Made by a program: the position numbers and the translations under genes
The notes under the pieces: generated by a model
Database searches by the model: none
What the model was told of the DNA's origin: nothing
What the model saw: only the letters and a program-made list of their open reading frames with translations
Shown: in pieces, positions 1-5,529 of the stretch
How the letters are laid out: every line of letters starts with the position of its first letter
How positions within the stretch are numbered: the first letter of the stretch is position 1
DNA from: CALJFL01 sp964590005
GTDB taxonomy: Bacteria; Pseudomonadota; Gammaproteobacteria; Pseudomonadales; Halieaceae
Direction: 5' to 3'
Assembly: GCA_964590005.1 (NCBI GenBank)
Contig: CAZPVJ010000158.1
Coordinates: 1-5,529 of the forward strand
Length of the DNA stretch: 5,529 nt

Positions 1-1685
1 CCACCAAAAACATTGGTGTACACCAGTCCTCCGCCGATGCGATAACCCCAGGAATCCTCGGTCGCAAACAAACTTTTGGGGCCAAAGTCGGTGACGGCGA
101 GTCCGGAAACCGGCATGTATAACTCGTCGGGATCAGGCGCATCATGAATGTAGAGATAGGCAAACTCGATATTGAGTAGGGTCTGGGACGCACCCAGTTG
201 TGGACCAAAGAGTTGGGTAGCGCCTATCAGCGCAAAGGTGCGGTCGAGTTCCTGGTAGGCGTCGACACGTTTGTTGGCGAAATCCGATGCAATTTCTTCG
301 AGGGTGATCTCCGAGAGATCTACCGGGGGCAGCGGATCATCGCGGGTGGCGCCCGGGAGGATTTCACTGAGCAAGTCGCCGGAATGAATCGCCACCGGCG
401 AGTCCATATGGTGGGAGACCTCGGCGAACAGAGCCGTGCCAGTTCGCAGGGTGGTGGTATTAAAGCTGATACCTACCATCTCAACATCTTCAGGGTACGC
501 CGCAAAGTACGATGCGTTTTTCAGTACCTTGCTCAACTGGGTCAGTGACGCCACGGTGCTGCGCTTGACGGGGCCGACGCCTTCCCGGGCGAGATCGCGC
601 TCGAGGCGGGCAATAGCCTGCTCCGAATACTGGGTGTAATCAGCAACCGGTGGGGTGACGATGCCAAAGGATGGAAAACTGGCATGGTAGCGCGCGTAGT
701 GCAGGCCAAGCTTGGAATCATTTAACGACGGGACAATCGCCTCCATAGAGAGGCCAAACTGGCCACTGTCGCTGGGCCGATCGTCCGGGCCCCTGTCGGT
801 AATCTGGTAGAACGTACGGTCGAAAGGCTCGATACCTACCGCTTCAAGCGTCTCCGCAGGTAATCGATACAACTGGGTCAAATCGGTACCGAACTGGTTG
901 CCAAAACCCTCGGCCTGTATGTATTCCCCACCGGGGGATATGCCATCGTTAGTCGAAAAATAAGTTCCCACCGCCGGTAGAACAGCGGCTTCCCAGTCAT
1001 ACTGGTAATAGGCCTCGACGATAACCAGCGGTGAGAGCTGCGCCGATCCCCAGAGCATGCCAACGGGCTTGCGTAGGTCGCGCAGGCTGCCGGTTGGCTG
1101 CTGCGCGAGCGGGATGTTCAGCGGATTGGCAACATCAACCCCGGTGCCAGGGAAAAATCGGCTCTCACCCCAATTGACGACCTGATCACCAAGGCGGAAC
1201 TGGACGGGGATTTCTCCTGCAGTGAAACGGAAGCTGAGATAGGCGTCCAGCAAATCGACATCGCTGCCCACCTGGTCCAGTGCCTCGCTGCCAAGATCGA
1301 CCCAGTCGCGGGAGCCATTCTCATTTTCAAAATCGTAGAAGGCATACCCTCTCACAAAGAGGCCAAAATTGCGCCAGCCCAGCGTCACCTCACCTGTGGC
1401 GCGCACCATATTTGAGACGAGATCACCCTTGTCATAGTTGAGGTTGCCGTCATCAAGATTGCCGCTCCTGCCGTAAGCCAACCTCGACCCACCATGCGCA
1501 GGAGAAATAAGGTCGGAGTCCACATCCTCGGCGCGAACACGAAACCCATAGGCCACCTCCAGGTCGACTATGGCTTCGAGTCCCGTATCGACATCCCTGT
1601 AGTTCCACGCGAGCGCAGGTTGCGAAAAAAACAGTGCAATGGCAATAGCGACACCGAGATAGTGCCGTAGCGCTTTTACGATCAT
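1..1685 (-). CDS. DUF1302 family outer-membrane protein, C-terminus cut by window edge
   Basis: The minus frame opens with ATG at 1685 and stays open to position 1, giving 561 codons with no stop. Seen: an N-terminal Sec signal, with a basic start, a hydrophobic core and an ALA|W cleavage site after residue 26. The DUF1302 hallmark DDGNLNYDKGD lies at residues 78-88, followed by alternating polar/aromatic strands (for example FGLFVRGYAFYDF) and the GDQVVNWGES motif at 166-175. The last residues visible (SWGYRIGGGLVYTNVFGG) resemble the segment that in this family precedes the final barrel strands, so roughly 100 residues are probably missing. A GAGGGG ribosome site lies a few bases upstream of the ATG, which supports this start. 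Family knowledge: DUF1302 proteins are predicted outer-membrane beta-barrels, often encoded next to a DUF1329 gene, and their substrate is unknown. A DUF1329 gene could lie beyond the left edge. The family call is firm; the transport role is inference. Confidence 0.93.
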   Translation of the reverse strand, partial: MIVKALRHYLGVAIAIALFFSQPALAWNYRDVDTGLEAIVDLEVAYGFRVRAEDVDSDLISPAHGGSRLAYGRSGNLDDGNLNYDKGDLVSNMVRATGEVTLGWRNFGLFVRGYAFYDFENENGSRDWVDLGSEALDQVGSDVDLLDAYLSFRFTAGEIPVQFRLGDQVVNWGESRFFPGTGVDVANPLNIPLAQQPTGSLRDLRKPVGMLWGSAQLSPLVIVEAYYQYDWEAAVLPAVGTYFSTNDGISPGGEYIQAEGFGNQFGTDLTQLYRLPAETLEAVGIEPFDRTFYQITDRGPDDRPSDSGQFGLSMEAIVPSLNDSKLGLHYARYHASFPSFGIVTPPVADYTQYSEQAIARLERDLAREGVGPVKRSTVASLTQLSKVLKNASYFAAYPEDVEMVGISFNTTTLRTGTALFAEVSHHMDSPVAIHSGDLLSEILPGATRDDPLPPVDLSEITLEEIASDFANKRVDAYQELDRTFALIGATQLFGPQLGASQTLLNIEFAYLYIHDAPDPDELYMPVSGLAVTDFGPKSLFATEDSWGYRIGGGLVYTNVFG

Positions 1686-1712
1686 CTGCCCCTCAAATCA
1701 GTGTCGCCCCGA

Positions 1713-1740
1713 AGTATAGTATAGCTTTGGGACATGCCAA
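1713..1740 (-). promoter_or_regulatory. Candidate sigma70 promoter for the DUF1302 gene
   Basis: Read on the minus strand, a TTGGCA -35 box (1740-1735) is separated by 16 bp from a TATACT -10 box (1718-1713). A second TATACT (1723-1718) overlaps it by one base, so two start points are possible. The predicted transcript would begin about 20 nt before the GAGGGG ribosome site and ATG at 1685. The box match is good and the position is right, but there is no experimental support. Confidence 0.55.
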
Positions 1741-1846
1741 TAATTGCAACGCAAATTAATGCCTGACCGGGGCAATAGCGCGTCACCGCTCTTCAATCGA
1801 TGAAACTCATGTGGCTGGAATGCAGGTGCGCTGGTACGCTCGCAGT

Positions 1847-2248
1847 ATGGACGGTTACCTGCTGGCCGCAGATGCCTTGTTGATTGCACATACCCTCTTC
1901 GTGCTGTTAGTGGTGGGAGGGTTGATTCTGATCATTGTGGGCGGCATCTGTGGAATCGGCTGGGTGCGCAACCCCTGGTTCCGCTTGACCCATCTGCTTG
2001 CTATCGCATTTGTGGTGCTGCAGACCTGGGCCGGCCACATCTGCCCTTTAACAACCTGGGAGATGAAGCTGCGAAGGGCTGGCGGCCAGACGACTTACAA
2101 CGAGAGTTTTATCGCCTACTGGCTCGACCGCCTACTGTACTGGGATGCACCCCACTGGGTTTTCCTGCTGTTGTATTCAGCATTTGGGCTCATTGTTCTG
2201 ACGAGTTGGTACTGGGTGAAACCTCGACCATTCTCGACCAACGAGTAA
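1847..2248 (+). CDS. DUF2784 family small membrane protein
   Basis: A 133-residue integral membrane protein of unknown function. It matches the DUF2784 pattern: an N-terminal LLAADALLIAH segment (Asp9, His15) leading into a hydrophobic helix (about 11-34), a second helix (about 47-65) ending in the ICPLTTWE motif (Cys66, Pro67, Glu72), a polar loop with YNESFIAYWLDRLLY, and a third helix (about 103-124). The frame extends upstream to a GTG at 1811 and an ATG at 1820. I chose the ATG at 1847 because members of this family normally begin just before the LLADxxLLLH stretch. No start has a convincing ribosome site, so the N-terminus is the uncertain part. The next gene begins 37 bp downstream on the same strand, so co-transcription is plausible. 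The role is unknown; conserved His and Cys residues within or near the membrane could bind a metal or haem, but that is speculation. Confidence 0.82.
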   Translation: MDGYLLAADALLIAHTLFVLLVVGGLILIIVGGICGIGWVRNPWFRLTHLLAIAFVVLQTWAGHICPLTTWEMKLRRAGGQTTYNESFIAYWLDRLLYWDAPHWVFLLLYSAFGLIVLTSWYWVKPRPFSTNE

Positions 2249-2285
2249 TTGAAGACCTCATGCATAACAGGCAAACTCGATCGAA

Positions 2286-2624
2286 ATGAAGCAGGAAAAA
2301 CTGAACAATTTCCGAGAAAAGCTTATCGCTCTCCAGAGCGAGCTGAAGCAACTCAACGACATCAATGATGAGGCTGGAGAAGTTGTCGCTCTCGACCAGG
2401 CCAAGGTGGGTCGATTATCCCGAATCGATGCGATGCAAGCACAACAGATCGCCAGGGAGACGGCCCGCCGCAGGCAGGTTCAACAACAAAAAATTATTGC
2501 CGCCCTCCGCCGCATTGAGGCCGGAGAATACGGTTACTGCGTGATCTGTGGTGAAGATATCGAGCAAGGGAGGCTGGATTTCGACCCAGCCAGCACGCGC
2601 TGTATGGCCTGCATGAGCCAGTGA
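2286..2624 (+). CDS. TraR/DksA family C4 zinc-finger protein
   Basis: A 112-residue cytoplasmic protein. Seen: a long heptad-like helical hairpin (about residues 2-78, with the turn near 28-45) followed by a zinc finger, CVIC (85-88) and CMAC (106-109), a Cys-x2-Cys-x17-Cys-x2-Cys arrangement typical of TraR/DksA proteins. The LDQAKVGRLSRIDAMQAQ stretch is typical of the short DksA-like subgroup. Family knowledge: DksA inserts its coiled coil into the RNA polymerase secondary channel and modulates promoters together with ppGpp; short members are mostly uncharacterised. It lacks the extra N-terminal and C-terminal parts of the roughly 150-residue DksA. At the coiled-coil tip, Asp37 and Ala39 fit the DksA DxxDxA motif, but the first Asp is Val34. 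The ATG has only a weak upstream AGG (2269-2271, 14 nt away). RNA polymerase binding is inferred from the family. Confidence 0.9.
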   Translation: MKQEKLNNFREKLIALQSELKQLNDINDEAGEVVALDQAKVGRLSRIDAMQAQQIARETARRRQVQQQKIIAALRRIEAGEYGYCVICGEDIEQGRLDFDPASTRCMACMSQ

Positions 2625-2735
2625 TGACTGCCACCGGCTCAAGGGCGACCGCCTTCCCCACAATTGATGTAAGATTGCCGCCAGAAGCAGTTATCGCCCA
2701 CCGATCAAGCCAGCCAATTAAGCGGGAACAGCCAG

Positions 2736-4475
2736 GTGCTGAAAAACCAAGCCCAAATCGACCTTATTGAAGCCAGCTTCGAAGACGTAAAACTTCGTAA
2801 GTCCGACTTTGCCGAGGCATTTTACGCCCGACTCTTTCGCGACTACCCCGAACTAAAGCCACTGTTCTCAGCAACAGATATCAATCGCCAGGGAACCAAG
2901 CTTTATGCCGCCCTGGTGCTCCTGGTGGAAAACCTGAGGCACCCCGCCGAGTTGGAGAGAGTGCTTTTACCTCTGGGAGAAAAGCACATCGGTTACGGTG
3001 CAACTCCAGAGGCCTTCCCGAAGGTAGGTGGGACGATCATCGAGACCTTGCGGGAGTTTCTTGACGAGAACTGGACACCGGCACTGAACGAGGCATGGGA
3101 GCTCACCCTGCGAGAGGTTACGGCGACCATGTTGCGCGGAGCCGGCATGACGTCGGCTACTGTCGGCACAACGATTAATGCGGGCGATGCTCTGGACGAG
3201 CGATCCACGCAAAATGATACCGTCGTGAAGCTGGTGCAGGATAGCTTCGCACTCGTCAAGGTTGACCACGCGGCCTTCACGTCAGCCTTTTACAGCGAAC
3301 TTTTTGAGCGAAGCCCTCACCTGCAACCACTGTTCGAGCATATTGATACCCGCAAGCAAGGTGCCAAACTTCACGCGGCACTGGCTCTATCAGTAGAGAA
3401 TCTTCGCCGGCCCAGAGAGCTGGAGAAGATACTGGTACCACTGGGTAAGAAGCATGTCGCCTACGGTGCAACCAAAGAGAGTTACCCACGGGTTGTTGAG
3501 GCACTACTGGCGACTCTGGAGAAGTTTTTAGGAGACGCGTGGACAGGCCCGGTAGCCGATGCCTGGGCCAAAACGCTCGACAGTGTGACTGGTTTGATGT
3601 TGCGCGGTGCCGAGGGCAACACTGGAGACACCGGTACTCCGGAAGCGTCGGCAAGAACCGCCGCAGAGAGTACCAAGACCGAGGTAGGCAAAAGACGGCC
3701 TCAACAGCAGATGAGACGCGTGACATCCAGGCGTCGCGCTACCGCAAAGGGCTTCGCCGGCTGGTTTTACTCTGCTCCACTATCTTCTATTGTCGGATTA
3801 TGGGCCTTGATCGGTACCGCCCTGGTCTCGCTTTCGTTTGTTTTTCCCGAGGTGCGGGGTGTGGTGATCTTTGCCAATCCGCTTAGCTTGCTGCTCGCCC
3901 TCTTTCTCTATGTACGCGAGACACCGGAGCGGAAGAAGCAGTTTCACTATCACGCTTGGAGCACCATCGATCACGCAGCGCATGTAAAAACCAGTAACGC
4001 CCGTTTCCTGGCATTGCAGGACCTGTGTGCCGACGGTGTCTCTTTGAGAGGTCTTACACTGGAGGCGGTGGAACTTAAGGGCATTGATCTGGCTGAGGCT
4101 GACCTGGCGTCCGCCAGCCTTGCCGAGTGCAATCTATCGGGCGCTGCGCTGGACGACGCCGACCTGAATAATACTGATCTCACCAAAGCCAACCTGAGCG
4201 GCGCCCAGTTGAACGGCGCCAATCTGGGCTTCGCCAGGCTCAATAACGCCAACTGCAGTAGTGCTGATCTCAGCGGCACCAACCTGATGTTTGCGAACCT
4301 GAGTAACGCCAATCTAAGCGGCGCAAACCTGGTTGGCGCCAAGCTCAGTGGCGCGATACTCGACGGCACTTACCTCAGTGGCGCTAACCTCCAGGGCACC
4401 GACCTTGGCGTAGCAGATCTCGAGAATGCTTTTCTGGTCGGCGCGGTTATGCCGGACGGGTCTATCGGCGAGTAA
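2736..4475 (+). CDS. Tandem double globin - membrane hairpin - pentapeptide repeat fusion protein
   Basis: A 579-residue protein starting at GTG (2736), with GGGA at 2724-2727 as ribosome site; no other early in-frame start leaves the first globin helix intact. Globin 1 (about 1-136) has Tyr30 (B10), Phe44 (CD1), Gln52 (E7) and proximal His84 (F8) in LGEKHIGYGAT. Globin 2 (about 160-292) has Tyr186, Phe200, Gln208 and His240 in LGKKHVAYGAT. The copies align without gaps and share about half their residues. A low-complexity, Arg/Lys-rich linker (293-347) leads to two hydrophobic helices (about 348-370 and 376-393), then a charged segment and 28 pentapeptide repeats (435-574). Family knowledge: Tyr B10/Gln E7 pockets occur in flavohaemoglobins, which bind O2 and NO; pentapeptide repeats form right-handed beta-helices. 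Inferred: a membrane-anchored haem sensor or oxygen/NO-reactive protein with both soluble parts in the cytoplasm. No reductase or known signalling output domain is present. Domain calls are firm; the role is unknown. Confidence 0.93.
   Translation: MLKNQAQIDLIEASFEDVKLRKSDFAEAFYARLFRDYPELKPLFSATDINRQGTKLYAALVLLVENLRHPAELERVLLPLGEKHIGYGATPEAFPKVGGTIIETLREFLDENWTPALNEAWELTLREVTATMLRGAGMTSATVGTTINAGDALDERSTQNDTVVKLVQDSFALVKVDHAAFTSAFYSELFERSPHLQPLFEHIDTRKQGAKLHAALALSVENLRRPRELEKILVPLGKKHVAYGATKESYPRVVEALLATLEKFLGDAWTGPVADAWAKTLDSVTGLMLRGAEGNTGDTGTPEASARTAAESTKTEVGKRRPQQQMRRVTSRRRATAKGFAGWFYSAPLSSIVGLWALIGTALVSLSFVFPEVRGVVIFANPLSLLLALFLYVRETPERKKQFHYHAWSTIDHAAHVKTSNARFLALQDLCADGVSLRGLTLEAVELKGIDLAEADLASASLAECNLSGAALDDADLNNTDLTKANLSGAQLNGANLGFARLNNANCSSADLSGTNLMFANLSNANLSGANLVGAKLSGAILDGTYLSGANLQGTDLGVADLENAFLVGAVMPDGSIGE
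4038..4457 (+). repeat. 28 in-register pentapeptide-repeat codon units (15-bp period)
   Basis: Within the fusion gene, every fifth residue from Leu437 to Met572 is a core residue: Leu at 26 positions, Cys at 507 and Met at 572. Many units read A(N/D)LSG or close variants. At DNA level this is a diverged 15-bp periodicity with recurrent ggcgcc-aa-ctg-type units. Twenty-eight units equal seven four-sided coils if the repeat folds as a regular right-handed quadrilateral beta-helix. The first three or four units are weaker matches and may form the N-terminal cap. Confidence 0.9.
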
Positions 4476-4532
4476 GCCTGGGGCCAAGAGCCCTTGCTAG
4501 CATTGCGCTGCTACAATCCGCAGCCTGGCCAA
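4476..4532. other. Short convergent intergenic region, only weak hairpins
   Basis: This 57-bp gap separates two converging genes. A 4-bp GGGC/GCCC stem (4481-4493, loop caaga) and a 5-bp GCTGC/GCAGC stem (4507-4524, 8-nt loop) are present. Neither is followed by a T-tract in either direction, so an intrinsic terminator is not supported. Termination here may depend on Rho or lie inside the opposing genes. Confidence 0.3.
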
Positions 4533-5003
4533 TCACTGGTACTGCGCTGCCGTAATAAACTGGCCGAAGGCCTCACACCAGATAATCACGGCATTGTAGT
4601 CGCCCAGGTCTATCCCGGGCGGGATGCTGACAATAAAGTTGTCGAAGGTTTTCACCGGGCCGACCTGCACCATGGAAGATTTCAACGCCAGGAAGTCCTT
4701 TTCCGTCTCGATAAATTCCGGTGAGAAATACAGCCGATAATCCGGTCCTGGCGCGATGCTACCAACCAGGGTGACAGCGTCGCTGCCTATAGAGACCTCA
4801 CCTTCACCCCAGTGCAGTAAATCACTGTCGGTCAGGTCACGTTTAAAGGTTCCCGTATAGGTGGGATCACCCTGTAGAGACGCAACTTCCGCAACGGAGG
4901 GTGCCTCTGGAGCCATCAGAATGGGGAGCGCGTAAATGCCAAGCGCAAAGCCGGCTGCGGCAAAGCCAAGGTGCGTTATCACCAGGATCAGTATTTTCTT
5001 CAT
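4533..5003 (-). CDS. Membrane-anchored DM13-domain protein
   Basis: A 156-residue protein. Seen: a basic start (MKK) and a hydrophobic segment (about 4-30) with no clear signal-peptidase or lipobox site, so probably an uncleaved N-terminal anchor with the rest in the periplasm. The DM13 domain spans about 49-152, with the family signatures HWGEGEVSI (64-72), APGPDYRLYFSP (84-95) and NAVIIWCEAFGQFI (137-150). Cys143, the only cysteine, sits in the conserved WCE motif. Family knowledge: DM13 domains occur in animals, plants and bacteria; a redox or electron-transfer role centred on the conserved cysteine has been proposed from sequence analysis. GAAGAG lies 6 nt upstream of the ATG, supporting the start. 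The gene converges on the globin fusion gene and diverges from the cupin gene. The DM13 call is firm; partner and reaction are unknown. Confidence 0.9.
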   Translation of the reverse strand: MKKILILVITHLGFAAAGFALGIYALPILMAPEAPSVAEVASLQGDPTYTGTFKRDLTDSDLLHWGEGEVSIGSDAVTLVGSIAPGPDYRLYFSPEFIETEKDFLALKSSMVQVGPVKTFDNFIVSIPPGIDLGDYNAVIIWCEAFGQFITAAQYQ

Positions 5004-5025
5004 GTGGCGCTCTTCTATCGATGGC

Positions 5026-5069
5026 GTGAACCGGAATGTATTTCAACATATATTATAATCAGGGTTCAC
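5026..5069. promoter_or_regulatory. Divergent promoter region: palindromic -10 flanked by a 7-bp inverted repeat
   Basis: The perfect palindrome ATTATAAT (5052-5059) supplies a consensus TATAAT on both strands: 5054-5059 on plus and 5057-5052 on minus. It lies 56 bp before the cupin ATG and 48 bp before the DM13 ATG. Neither direction has a recognisable -35 box at 16-18 bp. GTGAACC (5026-5032) and GGTTCAC (5063-5069) form an exact 7-bp inverted repeat with a 30-bp gap around the -10. The left arm overlaps where the cupin -35 box would be. This could be a regulator site, which would fit the poor -35 boxes, but no regulator gene is visible in the window. Confidence 0.45.
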
Positions 5070-5115
5070 ACGGCCGCCACGTGACCGCCTGAAACACAGA
5101 GATGAGAATACGCAC

Positions 5116-5529
5116 ATGAACCTGTTCGAGAACGAATCACTCAAATGGAAGCGATTTACCGGCGACGAGAACTTCGACTATCCCATTGACTACTCAGCCG
5201 CCTTCATCGACGCTAGGAAAGACGGGCACGTGACGCTACTCTACAAGTGGGCACCCAACAGTTACTGCCATTTTCATCGACACACGGCAGAAACCACGTC
5301 GGTAGTGCTTGATGGTGAGCTACACGTTATCGATGTTGACCCGAAGACGGGTGAGGAAACAGGTACGCGGGTGCGTCAGGCGGGAGATTACTCACACAAG
5401 GGCGCTGGAGACGTGCATATGGAGCGCGGAGGTCCCAACGGCGCGCTGGTACTGTTCAGAATCTACGCCCCGGAGGGCACGCTGGCAGAGGCGTTAGCCC
5501 GCGACGGCACGATCTTAAGCACCTCTACA
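5116..5529 (+). CDS. Cupin-domain protein, C-terminus cut by window edge
   Basis: The frame is open from ATG 5116 to the window end (138 codons, no stop). Seen: cupin motif 1 at about 46-68, with His52, His54 and Glu59 in the HxHx4E arrangement followed by LDGE, and motif 2 at about 90-101, ending in His101 (GAGDVHMERGG). Together these supply the usual three-His, one-Glu metal site, so the protein probably binds a divalent metal. Its start, MNLFENESLKWKRF, has no signal peptide, so it is likely cytoplasmic. The single beta-barrel looks nearly complete; the last residues visible (LAEALARDGTILSTST) are beyond the barrel. A purine-rich GATGAG about 9 nt upstream may be the ribosome site. Cupins include dioxygenases, isomerases and ChrR-like anti-sigma domains; nothing here picks one. 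It is divergent from the DM13 gene. Confidence 0.88.
   Translation, partial: MNLFENESLKWKRFTGDENFDYPIDYSAAFIDARKDGHVTLLYKWAPNSYCHFHRHTAETTSVVLDGELHVIDVDPKTGEETGTRVRQAGDYSHKGAGDVHMERGGPNGALVLFRIYAPEGTLAEALARDGTILSTST

Noticed and set aside
198..639. Two overlapping open frames on the plus strand
   Set aside because: They lie antisense to the DUF1302 gene, have no recognisable domain, and the minus-strand frame there shows clear family motifs.
1727..1846. Plus-strand promoter for the DUF2784 gene
   Set aside because: TTGGGA and TTGCAA occur, but no acceptable -10 box lies 16-18 bp downstream of either.
2639..2655. Imperfect hairpin (AAGG...CCTT) after the DksA-like gene
   Set aside because: It needs a bulged base and is followed by C residues, not T residues, so it does not qualify as an intrinsic terminator.
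2663..2675. TAAGAT as a possible -10 box for the globin fusion gene
   Set aside because: It matches only four of six consensus positions and has no -35 box at the proper distance, so a separate promoter is not supported.
3277..3726. 149-codon minus-strand frame across globin 2 and the linker
   Set aside because: No domain or ribosome site, and it is fully antisense to a gene with strong globin motifs.
3971..4369. 132-codon open frame on the minus strand
   Set aside because: It is a low-complexity mirror of the pentapeptide repeats (Leu/Ala/Arg/Ser-rich), created by the 15-bp periodicity of the plus-strand gene.
4038..4457. Tandem DNA repeats taken as a CRISPR-like or noncoding array
   Set aside because: The 15-bp periodicity is explained by pentapeptide codons in an intact reading frame; there are no unique spacers.
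4494..4724. 76-codon plus-strand frame downstream of the globin fusion
   Set aside because: It is antisense to the DM13 gene, whose signature motifs occupy this stretch.
5309..5497. 62-codon plus-strand frame inside the cupin gene
   Set aside because: It is out of frame with the cupin motifs, Arg-rich and without domain features: a shadow frame.

Overview
The window looks like chromosomal DNA of a Gram-negative bacterium, most likely a marine gammaproteobacterium. The support is an outer-membrane DUF1302 protein with a clean Sec signal, DM13 and DUF2784 proteins, a short TraR/DksA zinc-finger protein, and a base composition that looks moderately GC-rich by eye. The taxonomic placement is an inference. 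No rRNA, tRNA, insertion sequence, integrase or CRISPR array was seen.

Layout. Positions 1-1685 (minus strand) hold most of a DUF1302 outer-membrane gene whose C-terminus is cut by the left edge; a promoter candidate lies just upstream of it. Three genes then run on the plus strand: a small DUF2784 membrane protein (1847-2248), a C4 zinc-finger TraR/DksA-family regulator (2286-2624) and a large fusion gene (2736-4475). Facing them is a minus-strand gene for a membrane-anchored DM13-domain protein (4533-5003). Divergent from it, across an intergenic region of about 110 bp with a palindromic -10 element, is a cupin gene (5116-5529) cut by the right edge. The DUF1302 and cupin genes both run off the window.

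The centrepiece is the 579-residue fusion. It has two complete globin domains in tandem, spaced exactly 156 residues apart, each with B10 Tyr, CD1 Phe, E7 Gln and F8 His. These are followed by a basic linker, a two-helix membrane hairpin and an unbroken run of 28 pentapeptide repeats (seven predicted beta-helix coils). The architecture suggests a membrane-tethered haem protein whose ligand state (O2, NO or CO) or redox state could be passed to a pentapeptide-repeat beta-helix on the same side of the membrane. I do not recognise it as a characterised protein.

How the genes may work together. The plus-strand trio might be co-transcribed, but the 37-bp and 111-bp gaps leave this open. A redox or gas-sensing theme is possible: haem globins, a four-cysteine zinc finger of a family in which some members respond to oxidative or nitrosative stress, and a DM13 domain of proposed redox function. 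That theme is inference; nothing in the sequence proves that the genes act in one pathway.
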